This document shows positions 17,532 through 27,187 of a DNA stretch of 54,390 nt, piece after piece (position 1 is the first letter of the stretch; each line of letters begins with the position of its first letter). The DNA is taken from the NCBI GenBank assembly GCA_029860075.1, contig JAOUBX010000025.1:1-54390 (forward strand), written 5' to 3'. The translations under genes and the position numbers were made by a program. Source of the stretch: Deltaproteobacteria bacterium (GTDB lineage Bacteria; Desulfobacterota; JADFVX01). Under the pieces are notes generated by a model. That model did no database searches and was not told the origin of the DNA. It was given only the letters and a program-made list of their open reading frames with translations.

Positions 17532-18629
17532 TTGAAGATACAAATGGTTGACCTGAAAGGTCAGTATAAAGAAATCAAGGGAGAGATCGATGCTGCATTG
17601 GCCGGTGTTTTTGATTCTGCCCTGTTTATTCTCGGGCCCAATGTAAGGGCCCTTGAGGAAGAAGTTGCCGACTACTGTGGTGTGAAGCACGCCGTCGGTG
17701 TGGCATCGGGAACGGATGCCCTTCACCTCGCCGTCAGGGCCCTTGGAATTGGCCCTGGTGATGAGGTTATTACTACGCCCTTTACGTTTATTGCAACGGC
17801 AGAATCAATTGCTTATGTGGGCGCTGTTCCCGTTTATGTCGATATTGAACCTCATACCTTTAACATCGATGTTAAGCAGATTGAAGCGGCCATAACGGAT
17901 AAGACAAAGGCAATTATGCCGGTCCATCTCTTTGGTCAGCCTGCTAATATGAATGCTATCATGGAAATTGCAAAAAAACATGGTCTTAAAGTCATCGAGG
18001 ACTGCGCACAGTCCTTCGGCGCCGATTATAAAGGCAAAATGACCGGTTCCATTGGTGAGGCGGGCTGTTTCAGCTTTTTCCCGAGCAAGAACCTTGGTTG
18101 TTACGGCGATGGTGGCATGATTACAACCAATTCAGATGAACTGGCCCAGGAGATTAAAACGCTTAGAAATCATGGCAGCAAGGTTAGATACTATCATCAT
18201 GAAATTGGTTACAATAGCCGCCTCGATGAGTTTCAGGCAGCCATTTTGAGAGTCAAACTAAAAAGAATTAATGACTACAATGACGGTAGGCGCAGAGCGG
18301 CTCATCACTATAACAGCCGCCTTGAGCCGCTTGGTTTAACTGTCCCACATGAAGATGGCCGGGGCAAGCATGTATTTCATCAATATACACTTCTTTCCCA
18401 CCGCAGGGATGATATACACAAGGCTTTGACAGAAGCAAAAATAGCATCGGCAATTTACTATCCTGTTCCATTGCATCAGCAGGAGGTATTTAAGGATGTT
18501 TGTGAAGGTATTTCTCTCCCTGTGACGGAAGATGTTGCAAAAAGATGTCTTTCCCTGCCCATGTATCCCGAGCTTGGTGAAGCAGAGGTTGAGCAAATTG
18601 CCGACCTTATTAAAGAAGCTTTAACGTAA
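17532..18629 (+). CDS. gnnB: DegT/DnrJ/EryC1 aminotransferase, probable GnnB
   Basis: PLP enzyme expected to transaminate the 3-keto UDP-GlcNAc made by GnnA. The 365 residues show ASGTDALHLAVRALG, DCAQSFGADYKGK, and the PLP lysine in FFPSKNLG followed by CYGDGGMITT, then NSRLDEFQAAIL, all typical of sugar aminotransferases. TTG start 17532 follows GGAGG by 10 nt. O-antigen or protein-glycan aminosugar synthesis uses the same family, but its place in the lpx operon favours GnnB. Confidence 0.78.
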   Translation: MKIQMVDLKGQYKEIKGEIDAALAGVFDSALFILGPNVRALEEEVADYCGVKHAVGVASGTDALHLAVRALGIGPGDEVITTPFTFIATAESIAYVGAVPVYVDIEPHTFNIDVKQIEAAITDKTKAIMPVHLFGQPANMNAIMEIAKKHGLKVIEDCAQSFGADYKGKMTGSIGEAGCFSFFPSKNLGCYGDGGMITTNSDELAQEIKTLRNHGSKVRYYHHEIGYNSRLDEFQAAILRVKLKRINDYNDGRRRAAHHYNSRLEPLGLTVPHEDGRGKHVFHQYTLLSHRRDDIHKALTEAKIASAIYYPVPLHQQEVFKDVCEGISLPVTEDVAKRCLSLPMYPELGEAEVEQIADLIKEALT

Positions 18630-18642
18630 TTACCTTTGAAGG

Positions 18643-19797
18643 ATGCCGGACCAGACTAAAGTGATGATCGTCGCCGGAGAAGCCTCCGGCGACCTGCACG
18701 GTTCCAACCTTATCAGGGCAGTTCACGAAAGAGACGGTAACATTGCCTTTTTTGGTGTAGGTGGTCCCGGGATAAAAGAGACCGGTTCTGAAATACTGGT
18801 TGACGCGGCCGAACTGGCCGTTGTGGGAATATCCGAGGTGATTCCCAATGCCGGAAAAATATTGGGCGCCCTTAAGCTTTTAAAAAAGAAATTAATAGAA
18901 GAACGTCCCTCCCTCCTCGTTCTCATCGATTTTCCCGATTTTAATCTCATGTTGGCCAAACATGCAAAAAAGGCCGGTATTCCTGTTCTTTATTACATCA
19001 GCCCGCAGGTCTGGGCATGGCGGAAAAAAAGGGTTAACAAGATTGCCAAGCTTGTTAACCGAATGGCCGTAGTTTTTCCTTTTGAAGTCGATTTATACAA
19101 AAAGGCTGGTCTCCATGCCCGATTTGTAGGCCACCCGCTTATTGACGCCGTCAAGGTATCAGGTGATAGGGAAAACCTTAGAAAAAAGTTTGGAGTAGGG
19201 GAGGGGAAACGGGCTATCGGCCTTTTACCGGGAAGTCGTGGAAAGGAAATAAAAAGCCTTCTCCCTGCCATGCTTGAATCTGCCGAAATTATGGCGTCCA
19301 GATCTCCCGAATTCCGCTTTCTGCTGCCTGTGGCGCATACCCTTGACAGAAAACTTATTGATGAGCATCTGTCATTGTACAATGTTCAGGTCAAGGTTGT
19401 TGAAGGGGAGACTTATGAAGTTATGAAAGCCTGCGATGCGGCATTTATCGCTTCAGGAACGGCCTCTCTGGAAGCAGCCGTCATCGGTACTCCCATGGTC
19501 GTTGTCTACAGCGCCTCTCCGTTGACCTATTTTATAGGCAAACTCCTCGTTCTGAAAAATATTAAATTCTTTTCCCTCCCCAATATTATTGCAGAAAAGC
19601 AGATTATTCCTGAGTTGCTTCAGGATGATGCCAATGCAGGCCGTATGGTTGAGGAGATGTTCGGTATCCTTTATGGTAAAGGAATTTATGAGCAGATGCT
19701 AGTTGACCTCAATGAGGTGAGAGAAAAGCTGGGTGGCGAGGGCGCATCAAAAAGAACGGCTGACCTGGTCATTGAAATGATCAGGGAAGGCCTATAA
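18643..19797 (+). CDS. lpxB: Lipid-A-disaccharide synthase LpxB
   Basis: Joins lipid X and UDP-diacylglucosamine into the tetraacyl disaccharide 1-phosphate at the inner membrane. The 384 residues are normal for LpxB (GT19), with MIVAGEASGDLHG at the N-terminus, the SPQVWAWRKKR motif, FVGHPLID, LLPGSRGKEI and the nucleotide-binding SGTASLEAA. Last gene of the run that starts at lysS, 13 nt after gnnB. Downstream 19798-20084 (287 nt) has no recognisable gene or terminator. Confidence 0.97.
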   Translation: MPDQTKVMIVAGEASGDLHGSNLIRAVHERDGNIAFFGVGGPGIKETGSEILVDAAELAVVGISEVIPNAGKILGALKLLKKKLIEERPSLLVLIDFPDFNLMLAKHAKKAGIPVLYYISPQVWAWRKKRVNKIAKLVNRMAVVFPFEVDLYKKAGLHARFVGHPLIDAVKVSGDRENLRKKFGVGEGKRAIGLLPGSRGKEIKSLLPAMLESAEIMASRSPEFRFLLPVAHTLDRKLIDEHLSLYNVQVKVVEGETYEVMKACDAAFIASGTASLEAAVIGTPMVVVYSASPLTYFIGKLLVLKNIKFFSLPNIIAEKQIIPELLQDDANAGRMVEEMFGILYGKGIYEQMLVDLNEVREKLGGEGASKRTADLVIEMIREGL

Positions 19798-20019
19798 GTT
19801 AGAATCAAAAAAAGCTGTAATTCCATCCCTTCCTGTCCCATAGCGTTTACGCTCCCATTTTCAATCCCGAAGGGGTACAGTTCTCCGGGAGTGAAGCTCT
19901 TTCCCCTTTCATGCTCTGCTGTTTCCGGCGGGGTCTTTGAATATTTTCCTGAAGATTAATCTCACAATACTATCGCTCACAGAGAAATAAGCTTTATCTG
20001 CATCTCGTGATTTTGATTC

Positions 20020-20028
20020 TGTTATACT
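20020..20028 (+). promoter_or_regulatory. Extended -10 promoter element
   Basis: TGTTATACT at 20020-20028 matches an extended -10 (TGn plus TATACT) 57 nt upstream of the HD-GYP gene. No good -35 is present, as expected for this type. Confidence 0.35.
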
Positions 20029-20084
20029 TTTCTTATGAAATTATTGAGACATAAAAAGTTCATTTCAACGGGTTTCGTTCTAAT

Positions 20085-21140
20085 ATGCCCATAAATAAAA
20101 AAATTCTCCTTGTTGATGATGAAAAGCTGGTTCGTGCCATGATAGCAGATGAACTTGTCTCTTTGGGCTACCGGGTATGGCAGGCTGCCAGCGGTAATGA
20201 AGCGCTTGAGATCGTTAAAGAGAGATTGCCCGATGCCGTAATACTGGACATTGTTATGCCGGGCATGGATGGCTATGAAGTCTGCACCCTTTTGAAGGGT
20301 GTCAAAAGAACGAAGCATATTCCTGTGGTTATGCTGACAGGACTTAGTGATAAGGAATCGAAGCACAAGGGGCTTGAGGTGGGCGCCATCGATTTTCTAA
20401 ACAAGCCTGTTGATATGCTCGAGCTTTCCATAAGGCTCAGAAATATTCTTAAAATCAAGGAGTATAATGATCTCTTGAAAGATTACAGTGAGAGGCTGGA
20501 AAAAGAGGTTGGAGCCAAGACAAAAGAGTTGAAGACCTCTTTTATCGATACTATTTACAGGCTCACACTTGCTGCCGAACACAAGGATAAATGCACGGCC
20601 TCTCATTTGAAAAGAGTTAGCCATTATACAGCCTTTCTCGCCTCGTCTCTTGGCATGACAGCTAAAGAAAGGGAGGTAATTTTTCATGCAAGTCCCATGC
20701 ATGATATCGGAAAAATTGGTATTCCTGATAGAGTCTTGCTTCATCCAGGCAGACTTAGCCTGGAAGAGTTTGAACTTATGAAAAAACATACCACCATAGG
20801 TGGGAAAATATTGGGAGGTTCTGATTCTCTCTACATAAAATCGGCCTATAACTTTTCCCTTTGCCACCATGAACACTGGGATGGCACCGGCTATCCTAAC
20901 AGGCTGTCCGGTGAAAATATTCCCATTGAAGGAAGAATTATGCTGGTAGCCGACAGGTATGATGCGCTCCGCAGCCCGAGACCCTATAAAGAAGCATTTT
21001 CTCATAAGTTTTCCATGAAGGCCCTGAGCGAAGTTTCCGGCAGGTCCTCTTCAAAGCATTTTGATCCCCGTATATATGAGATATTTCTTGAAAATGAAAA
21101 GGTTTTTTCAGATATATACGATGAATATCATGAATTGTAA
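20085..21140 (+). CDS. Response regulator with HD-GYP phosphodiesterase domain
   Basis: The 351 residues combine an N-terminal receiver domain (VDDE near residue 11, acceptor Asp in ILDIVMPGMDG, Lys in FLNKPVD), a short coiled linker (about 125-160) and a C-terminal HD-GYP domain with H206-D207 in MHDIGKIGIPD and HHEHWDGTGYP at 261-271. Intact HD and GYP motifs predict hydrolysis of cyclic-di-GMP under control of phosphorylation (RpfG-like). No kinase or GGDEF protein is adjacent. The start gives MPINKKILLVDDE. Confidence 0.92.
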   Translation: MPINKKILLVDDEKLVRAMIADELVSLGYRVWQAASGNEALEIVKERLPDAVILDIVMPGMDGYEVCTLLKGVKRTKHIPVVMLTGLSDKESKHKGLEVGAIDFLNKPVDMLELSIRLRNILKIKEYNDLLKDYSERLEKEVGAKTKELKTSFIDTIYRLTLAAEHKDKCTASHLKRVSHYTAFLASSLGMTAKEREVIFHASPMHDIGKIGIPDRVLLHPGRLSLEEFELMKKHTTIGGKILGGSDSLYIKSAYNFSLCHHEHWDGTGYPNRLSGENIPIEGRIMLVADRYDALRSPRPYKEAFSHKFSMKALSEVSGRSSSKHFDPRIYEIFLENEKVFSDIYDEYHEL

Positions 21141-21164
21141 CTATAATTATGAGGGAGGTTAAAA

Positions 21165-21713
21165 ATGAATAGAGTTCTTGTCATCCTTGCGCCGGGCTTT
21201 GAGGAAGTAGAGGCATTCGGTCCCGTTGATATGCTGAGACGGGCAGGCGCCGATGTCACAACGGCTGGAACGGTAGATGGCGTTATTGTCGGCAGAAATG
21301 ATATAAAGGTGCTGGCCGATGAATCACTGGACCATGCCATGAATGATGAGTTTGATATGATTATTCTGCCCGGCGGGTCGGGAGGGACAGAAAATATGAT
21401 GAATGATGAGAGGGTAAGAAGGATCATTGAACATCATGATGAAGAGGGTAAATATATTACGGCCATCTGTGCTGCACCTACCGTATTGGCTAATATTGGC
21501 ATAACCAGGGGAAAGACCATTACCAGTCATCCTTCCGTTATGAACCAGTTCAGGCATGAAACCTACAGTGAAGACCGTGTCGTTATTGATGGAAATATTA
21601 TTACAAGCAGAGGGCCCGGTACGGCGCTGGAGTTTGGTTTAAAGCTTGTGGAAATTCTTGTGAGCAGGGAAAAGGCAGAGGAAGTCAATAGTGGTGTAAT
21701 GGCAAAACTTTAA
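21165..21713 (+). CDS. DJ-1/PfpI family protein
   Basis: A 182-residue ThiJ/PfpI-fold protein of the DJ-1 branch. It has the N-terminal VILAPGFEEVEA with the conserved Glu, and the nucleophile-elbow Cys at about residue 102 (AICAAPTVLA), followed by the usual TSHP and GPGTALEFGL segments. Members act in protein or nucleotide deglycation or oxidative stress defence; the exact substrate is unknown. GGGAGG 5-10 nt upstream supports the ATG. It converges with yraN from the opposite strand. Confidence 0.92.
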   Translation: MNRVLVILAPGFEEVEAFGPVDMLRRAGADVTTAGTVDGVIVGRNDIKVLADESLDHAMNDEFDMIILPGGSGGTENMMNDERVRRIIEHHDEEGKYITAICAAPTVLANIGITRGKTITSHPSVMNQFRHETYSEDRVVIDGNIITSRGPGTALEFGLKLVEILVSREKAEEVNSGVMAKL

Positions 21714-21796
21714 TTCCTCATGTGAGTATTAATGAGAATCCGCCTTAAATAATGGGGGAATGAAAACGATGAGGACATTGCATTATAATTGCCGGA

Positions 21797-22171
21797 TTAA
21801 TAATAAGGCAGGTCAAATGCGTTTGTGATAACTTCCGCCACCATCTCACGGCCATCTCTTGCAAGTACGGAGACGACATCGATTCTTGCGGCATGGTTTG
21901 TAAGCTTCTTCCTGTTCATATAATGCTGGGCCGTTTTGGCGATCTGAATCTGTTTTCTTTTGTTTACTGCTTCGGCAGGGATGCCGAATATTTCGTTCCG
22001 TCTTGTTTTGACCTCGACGAATACAAGTGTTTTTTTATGGTAGGCAATAATGTCGACTTCACCGAGGGGAGAACGGTAATTTATCTCTTCTATCCTGTAA
22101 CCCTTCTTTTTGAGAAACTCGGAAGCAAAGGCCTCGCCCTGCTTGCCCAGTGACAGTCTTTCCCGGGTCAC
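21797..22171 (-). CDS. yraN: YraN family protein (UPF0102)
   Basis: 124 residues of the endonuclease-like UPF0102 family: LGKQGEAFASEFLKKKGY, then LGEVDIIAYHKKTLVFVEVKTRR, the restriction-endonuclease-like core with Glu/Asp and E-V-K. Its function is not established. Last gene of the minus-strand ffh operon; its ATG overlaps the rnhB stop by 4 nt. Confidence 0.92.
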   Translation of the reverse strand: MTRERLSLGKQGEAFASEFLKKKGYRIEEINYRSPLGEVDIIAYHKKTLVFVEVKTRRNEIFGIPAEAVNKRKQIQIAKTAQHYMNRKKLTNHAARIDVVSVLARDGREMVAEVITNAFDLPYY

Positions 22172-22821
22172 TTTACATGCTCCTTAACGCCTGCAAAACT
22201 TTTGCGGTGTGCTGAAACAGGTCCGCAGGAAGCGATGGCCTCCCTGTGGGTTTTTGAGCCGTATCCCTTGTGGGAAGCAAAGCCATAGGCGGGAAATTGC
22301 TTGTCCAACTCAACCATGAGACGGTCTCTCGTAACCTTGGCAATGATGGAGGCCGCTGCTATCGATATGGAGCGGGAATCCCCTTTCTTGATTGCTTCCT
22401 GGGGAATATCCTTTTTGATCGTATTAATGCCGTCGATGAGGAGATAGTCGGGAGTAATGGAAAGACTGTCTACGGCCCTTTTCATGGCCTTAAGTGTTGC
22501 CTGAAGGATGTTAATCTCATCAATTTCATCAGCCTCAGCTTTGCCGACGCCGACAGCCAGCGCTTTTCCCATGATTTCAGTAAAGAGTTTATCTCTTTTT
22601 GCTTCGGCAAGTTTTTTCGAGTCGTCGACGCCGGGGAGATCTACCCCCCGGGGGAGAATAACGGCTGCAGCAACGACGGGCCCGGCAAGAGGGCCACGGC
22701 CTGCCTCATCGATACCGGCAATGGAATAGCAGCTTTTAGCGTAAAGCCTTCGTTCATAAAAAAAGAGGTCACTTTCATCGTTATCTGAAAAGAGTGACCT
22801 CTGTTTTTGTATATCAACCAT
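22168..22821 (-). CDS. rnhB: Ribonuclease HII
   Basis: Cleaves RNA in RNA-DNA hybrids and at single ribonucleotides in DNA. The 217 residues contain the RNase HII core with catalytic acidic residues in AGIDEAGRGPLAGPV and LLIDG, and the ASIIAKVTRDR motif. About 35 extra N-terminal residues (FSDNDESDLFFYERRLY) precede the core; ATG 22821 is supported by AGGAGGG shortly upstream. Normal operon place after rplS. Confidence 0.95.
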   Translation of the reverse strand: MVDIQKQRSLFSDNDESDLFFYERRLYAKSCYSIAGIDEAGRGPLAGPVVAAAVILPRGVDLPGVDDSKKLAEAKRDKLFTEIMGKALAVGVGKAEADEIDEINILQATLKAMKRAVDSLSITPDYLLIDGINTIKKDIPQEAIKKGDSRSISIAAASIIAKVTRDRLMVELDKQFPAYGFASHKGYGSKTHREAIASCGPVSAHRKSFAGVKEHVK

Positions 22822-22838
22822 AGCCCGATAGGAGGGTT

Positions 22839-23186
22839 TTAGAAAGTTCTTTTTTCCTTAATCCTTGCTGCCTTACCGGTACGTTCCCTGAGATAGTAGA
22901 GACGAGATCGTCTTACGTGACCCTTGGTGACGACTTCAATTTTGGCAATCCTTGTTGAGTGAAGAGGGAAGGTTCTTTCTACTCCAACGCCGGAAGCAAT
23001 CTTTCTTACAGTGAAGTTGGCCCTGTTGCCGCCACTTTTTTTCCTGATAACAGTACCTTCAAAAACCTGGATTCTTTCTTTGTTTCCTTCCTTGATTTTT
23101 GCGTGAACCTTTACCTTGTCACCTGACTTGAAGTCAGGGATATCATCCCTTAACTGTTCCTGTTCAATCTTGTCAATGATATTCAT
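22839..23186 (-). CDS. rplS: 50S ribosomal protein L19
   Basis: 115 residues, the usual L19 length, with [32 protein letters not shown] and the basic [20 protein letters not shown] tail. It sits at the 30S-50S interface. Preceded by a strong AGGAGG-type ribosome site and placed after the trmD genes as in most bacteria. Confidence 0.98.
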   Translation of the reverse strand: MNIIDKIEQEQLRDDIPDFKSGDKVKVHAKIKEGNKERIQVFEGTVIRKKSGGNRANFTVRKIASGVGVERTFPLHSTRIAKIEVVTKGHVRRSRLYYLRERTGKAARIKEKRTF

Positions 23187-23218
23187 TAGTGCTTCCTCCT
23201 GATTAATTATCCTAAGTA

Positions 23219-23809
23219 TTATCGATTCCCTAATAATCTGTCAATAACGATGGCTGCTGCTGTTCTTACCGACAGGTGATTATAATTGCCATTGCATTTT
23301 ACCGGTTCAAGGATATGGTCCACTTCCCGTAAAATATTATCACTAAGTCCCCAGGCTGTTCCGAGAATAATGAGCTGAGGTCTGTCGTTACATTCTATTG
23401 TCTCTCTTGCATTAACAAAGGAGAGGCGCTTATTTTTGTAACGCTCTTTTTCGAGAGCAGTCGTTGCTAAAAGCCCGGGCTCTTTGCCCTGCTCCCCTTC
23501 AATTCGCCGGACTGCGCTTTTGAGGTCCTTTACGATGCTGACGAGACTAAGAGCGCTGCCCCTGTCGAAGTTATAGCTCGAACCATACCCTTCGAGCCAG
23601 TGGCTGCATATCTTTTTTACAAGTTCAGCCTGCTCTTCGTCCGGTGTTACGATAAAGTATCCTGCAAGGGAGTAAGTTCTTGCCAGCCTTGCTATGTCAT
23701 GTATATCGAGATTTGTTACGGCTGAAGTAACGACCTCTTTATTCCTGTTGTAAACGGGGTAGTGAAGAAGGGCCACATAGACTTTGGACGGGTTCCCTTC
23801 ATTTTTCAA
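23219..23809 (-). CDS. SPOUT-like RNA methyltransferase next to trmD
   Basis: 196 residues matching the family of SAM-dependent RNA methyltransferases found between trmD and rplS (PF09936 type, recalled): [13 protein letters not shown] at the N-terminus, then [14 protein letters not shown], and the SAM-binding knot region [12 protein letters not shown] with ILEPV...[12 protein letters not shown]. The RNA target is unknown. Its start overlaps the trmD stop by 4 nt, so translation is coupled. Confidence 0.85.
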   Translation of the reverse strand: MKNEGNPSKVYVALLHYPVYNRNKEVVTSAVTNLDIHDIARLARTYSLAGYFIVTPDEEQAELVKKICSHWLEGYGSSYNFDRGSALSLVSIVKDLKSAVRRIEGEQGKEPGLLATTALEKERYKNKRLSFVNARETIECNDRPQLIILGTAWGLSDNILREVDHILEPVKCNGNYNHLSVRTAAAIVIDRLLGNR

Positions 23810-24534
23810 TCTTCTTCCCCTTTTTCAATCTCTGCAATAAGCTTAAGATCTTCCTTGCCAAGAGTTGACCTGTCAATTAGGTCAGGTCTTACTAATAGCG
23901 TTTTTTTCAGGGCCTCTTTTCTCCGCCAGAGCCTGATGGCTTCATGGTTGCCCGATGTGAGTACCTCTGGAACCTCTTCTCCCCTGAAGCTTTTGGGTCT
24001 CGTATAATGGGGGTACTCAAGTAAATCCCAGGAAAATGACTCTTCCGCCGCTGAATCTTCACATCCCAAAACACCGGGAAGCAGTCTGGCTACTGAATCT
24101 ATAATAGCCATGGCGGCAATCTCTCCGCCGGTCATGACAAAATCACCGATGGAAAGTGTCTCATCGACGTACTTGTTAACCCGTTCGTCTATTCCTTCGT
24201 ATCTGCCGCAGACAAGAACAATGTGACTCTCTTTTGAAAGCCGCTTTGCCTCATTCTGGTTAAAGGTCTTGCCGGCCGGTGAAAGAAGAATAACTTTCCC
24301 CCTTTCCCCTTTTACCGCTTCGATCGCTTCAGCGACAGGGTCGGGTTTCATCACCATGCCGCTTCCACCGCCGTAGGGCGTGTCATCGACAACATGGTGT
24401 TTGTCGTGCGTATAATTCCTGAGCTGATGAAGGCCAACTTGCAGCTGACCCTTCTCTGTTGCTCTTTTCAGGATAGAATCACCAAGTGGTGATTCAAACA
24501 TACCCGGAAAGAGGGTGATTACATCAAACTTCAT
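23806..24534 (-). CDS. trmD: tRNA (guanine-N1)-methyltransferase TrmD
   Basis: Methylates G37 of tRNAs to prevent frameshifting. The 242 residues show the SPOUT features: VITLFPGMFESPLGDSI, DDTPYGGGSGMVM, VCGRYEGIDERV and SIGDFVMTGGEIAAM, followed by LEYPHYTRP. Length is normal. ATGA overlap with rimM upstream. Confidence 0.98.
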   Translation of the reverse strand: MKFDVITLFPGMFESPLGDSILKRATEKGQLQVGLHQLRNYTHDKHHVVDDTPYGGGSGMVMKPDPVAEAIEAVKGERGKVILLSPAGKTFNQNEAKRLSKESHIVLVCGRYEGIDERVNKYVDETLSIGDFVMTGGEIAAMAIIDSVARLLPGVLGCEDSAAEESFSWDLLEYPHYTRPKSFRGEEVPEVLTSGNHEAIRLWRRKEALKKTLLVRPDLIDRSTLGKEDLKLIAEIEKGEED

Positions 24535-25052
24535 AAGCCTTCGATCATATTTTCGAGAGGCTCTATGAGCATCTTCTTATTTTCCAGGTCTACCGCTTTA
24601 ACGACTTCCCTCGTTACGGGAATGAGGTTTTCCACTTTCCCCTTTTTAACAACGAGAACATCGTTGCTGCCTGTGGGGAAGACATCTTCAACGGCGCCTA
24701 CAATAAGGCCGTCAACCGTTTCCACTTCAAGGCCGATAAGCTCATACCTGTAATACTCACCCTTTTCGAGAGGTTCCAGATATTTCTTTTCAATATAAAG
24801 CTCGCCCCTTGCTATCTCTTCCGCTTTGTCCCGGCTATCAATTTCCTTTAAGCCGAGAATAACCATGTCCCCGTGAAAACCGGCGCTCTCCACATGAAGG
24901 GGCCTGAGGGAGGACGATTCCAGTTTGAGATAGAGAATTTGAGCATCATTAAAAATCTCAGGTGATTCGGCATAGGAGTAAACTTTCAACTTGCCCCTTA
25001 TGCCGTGTGGTTTCGTTATCTTTCCAATGAGGAGAAGATCTTCAGCAGACAC
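24531..25052 (-). CDS. rimM: Ribosome maturation factor RimM
   Basis: Assists 16S processing and 30S head assembly by binding S19. The 173 residues have the N-terminal RimM barrel (IGKITKPHGIRGKLKVY) and the C-terminal PRC barrel (YYRYELIGLEV, DVLVVKKGK, LIPVTREVV). It sits between the KH protein and trmD in the standard order. Confidence 0.97.
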   Translation of the reverse strand: MSAEDLLLIGKITKPHGIRGKLKVYSYAESPEIFNDAQILYLKLESSSLRPLHVESAGFHGDMVILGLKEIDSRDKAEEIARGELYIEKKYLEPLEKGEYYRYELIGLEVETVDGLIVGAVEDVFPTGSNDVLVVKKGKVENLIPVTREVVKAVDLENKKMLIEPLENMIEGL

Positions 25053-25058
25053 TCAAGG

Positions 25059-25292
25059 TTATTCCATTATCTTTAGCAGGTTATGGCTGTCAGTCTTGGT
25101 TGACGCAACGCTGAGAATGGCTCTTATCGCTTTCGCCGTTTTGCCGTTCTTGCCGATAACCTTGCCAAGATCACTTTTATCGACGGAAAGGTTCAGTATT
25201 GCTCCCCTTTCATCTTTAACCTCGTCGACAAGAACCTTGTCAGGATTATCGACGAGCGCTTTTGCTATATATTCTACCAGCTCTTTAGACAT
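25059..25292 (-). CDS. khpA: KH-domain RNA-binding protein (KhpA-like)
   Basis: A 77-residue single KH domain with the GxxG loop in GKVIGKNGKTAKAIRAIL. Such proteins bind RNA and, in several bacteria, pair with KhpB/Jag; here the rpsP-rimM position is the common one. The start ATG 25292 gives MSKELVEYIAKALVDNP. It ends 6 nt before rimM. Confidence 0.94.
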   Translation of the reverse strand: MSKELVEYIAKALVDNPDKVLVDEVKDERGAILNLSVDKSDLGKVIGKNGKTAKAIRAILSVASTKTDSHNLLKIME

Positions 25293-25322
25293 TCCGTTGC
25301 CGCAGAGAAAGCCCCGGCTTGA

Positions 25323-25592
25323 TTAAGCCTTGGCTTCCTTCTTAAAAGTTTCGAGAATTCCGGCTTTGTCGAGCAGTGATTTTACCGTCTCTGTCGGCTT
25401 TGCGCCTGTTTTTAACCACTTAAGCGCCACCTCAGCATCAAGTTCTACCGCAGCAGGTTCTACGTTTGGATCGTAAGTTCCTACCTTTTCAATAAACCTG
25501 CCGTCTCTCGGGGCTTCAGAGTCAGCAACGACAACCCTGTATACAGGCTTTTTATTTCTGCCGCCCCTGGCCAGTCTTATTCTTACTGCCAT
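25323..25592 (-). CDS. rpsP: 30S ribosomal protein S16
   Basis: 89 residues beginning [20 protein letters not shown], with [19 protein letters not shown], the standard S16 signature. Second gene of the ffh operon, with AGGGAGAAC as ribosome site. Confidence 0.98.
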   Translation of the reverse strand: MAVRIRLARGGRNKKPVYRVVVADSEAPRDGRFIEKVGTYDPNVEPAAVELDAEVALKWLKTGAKPTETVKSLLDKAGILETFKKEAKA

Positions 25593-25630
25593 AAATGTTC
25601 TCCCTTTTTCTTCTTTAGTTTGATTGTTTT

Positions 25631-26968
25631 TTAAAAATTAAAGGGCATGGATCCCCTTTTTAAACCTTTCATCCCCATTTTGGAGAAGCTTTTCATCATT
25701 TTTTGCGCCTGTTGGAATTTTTTTAGCAACTTGTTTACGTCCTGCACTTGTGTTCCGCTTCCTTTGGCAATTCTGAGGCGCCTGCTTCCATTGATGATTG
25801 AAGGCTTACGGCGCTCCACGCGTGTCATTGAGTCGATAATGGATTCAATCTTCTTAAATTCCCCTTCGGCAGGTTGCAAATCCATCTTTTTCATTTTCCC
25901 CATGCCGGGAATCATGCCGAGGATCTGGTCAAATGAACCCACCTTTTTCATCATCTGGAGTTGCTTTTTAAAGTCCTCAAGATCGAAGTTGTTCTTCTTT
26001 AACTTATCTTCCAGGTCTGCCGTATCTTCACCATCAAATGCCCTGGCCGCTTTTTCAACGAGAGAAAGTACGTCACCCATGTCGAGAATTCTCGACGTCA
26101 TCCTGTCAGGGTGGAAGGTTTCCAGTGCATCTGATTTTTCACCGATACCGACAAATTTGATCGGCTTGCCCGTCACGGCACGGATGGAAAGGGCGGCGCC
26201 GCCTCTCGCATCACCATCGAGCTTGGTAAGAATCACGCCGGTAATACCGATGGATTCGTCAAACTGCGTGGCAATGTTGACTGCTTCCTGACCGGTCATG
26301 GCATCGGCCACAAAGAGTGTTTCCACAGGGGCAGTCGCTTCCTTGATGGCCTTTAGCTCATCCATAAGCGGGCCGTCAATCTGAAGCCGTCCCGCGCTGT
26401 CTATAAGGAGGGCATCAAAGGTGTTAACCCTTGCATGTTCCATGGCCTGCTTACATATATCAAGGGGCGTCATGTCAGTGGCGCTGTCAAAGACTTCAAT
26501 GGAAAGGTCCTGACCAAGCTTCTTTAGCTGCGTTATAGCAGCCGCTCTTTGCGTATCTGCCGGAACGAGGAGAACCTTTTTCTTCCTCTCTTCCTTTAGC
26601 AGCCTTGCCAGCTTGGCCGAAGTCGTCGTCTTACCGGACCCCTGAAGGCCGGCCAGCAGAATGGCAACCGGCGGTCTTGCGCCAAGATCAAGTTCCGCCG
26701 TTTCTCCGCCAAGGAGGGATTCCATTTCATCCTTGACGATCTTGATAACCTGCTGGGCCGGGGTAAGACTGTCCAGGACCTCATGTCCAATAGCCCTTTC
26801 CCTGATGGAAGCAACGAAATTTTTAACGACCTTGAAATTAACGTCCGCTTCAAGGAGAACCATCCTGATTTCCTTGAGTACGGCATCGATATCTTTCTCT
26901 GTAAGCTTTCCCCTGCCTTTAAGGTTTTTAAAGACACGATTAAGCTTGTCTGTCAGTCCTTCAAACAT
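25631..26968 (-). CDS. ffh: Signal recognition particle protein Ffh
   Basis: GTPase subunit of SRP, targeting inner-membrane proteins co-translationally. I place the start at 26968 ([13 protein letters not shown]), directly behind GGAAGGAAG; an upstream in-frame ATG at 26995 adds nine atypical residues. The 445 residues comprise the N domain, the G domain ([24 protein letters not shown] where most have [18 protein letters not shown]) and a Met-rich M domain (about 300-445) that binds 4.5S RNA. First gene of the operon running to yraN. Confidence 0.97.
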   Translation of the reverse strand: MFEGLTDKLNRVFKNLKGRGKLTEKDIDAVLKEIRMVLLEADVNFKVVKNFVASIRERAIGHEVLDSLTPAQQVIKIVKDEMESLLGGETAELDLGARPPVAILLAGLQGSGKTTTSAKLARLLKEERKKKVLLVPADTQRAAAITQLKKLGQDLSIEVFDSATDMTPLDICKQAMEHARVNTFDALLIDSAGRLQIDGPLMDELKAIKEATAPVETLFVADAMTGQEAVNIATQFDESIGITGVILTKLDGDARGGAALSIRAVTGKPIKFVGIGEKSDALETFHPDRMTSRILDMGDVLSLVEKAARAFDGEDTADLEDKLKKNNFDLEDFKKQLQMMKKVGSFDQILGMIPGMGKMKKMDLQPAEGEFKKIESIIDSMTRVERRKPSIINGSRRLRIAKGSGTQVQDVNKLLKKFQQAQKMMKSFSKMGMKGLKRGSMPFNF

Positions 26969-27107
26969 ATCTTCCTTCCATCCATGAAACCGCAAATTTT
27001 AATGCAAAACCATAGGAAAAGTCAAGGAAAATACACAAGATATGGGGCATAGCATGGACTGGATCTACCTCTTATCCAATAATAAAGATTTATAGGAAAA
27101 GTTTTTA

Positions 27108-27175
27108 ACCACAAAGACACAAAGAGCACGGAGAATTTATGATTTTTTCCTTTGTGTCCTTAGTGTCTTCGTGGT
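27108..27175. repeat. Inverted-repeat element, CCACAAAGACAC family
   Basis: ACCACAAAGACAC (27108-27120) and GTGTCTTCGTGGT (27163-27175) are inverted with one mismatch around a 42 nt interior. It lies between ffh and the GT9 gene, and its fold followed by an A/T-rich flank may end the GT9 transcript. I recall closely similar text scattered in many environmental genomes. Confidence 0.7.
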
Positions 27176-27187
27176 GCCTTTATCAAG

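Noticed and set aside
15727..18629. Oxidoreductase and aminotransferase as part of an O-antigen locus
   Set aside because: No O-antigen polymerase, flippase or other nucleotide-sugar genes are near; tight placement among lpx genes favours the GnnA/GnnB reading.
20397..21005. A 202-codon minus-strand frame within the HD-GYP gene
   Set aside because: Antisense shadow of a gene with intact receiver and HD-GYP motifs.
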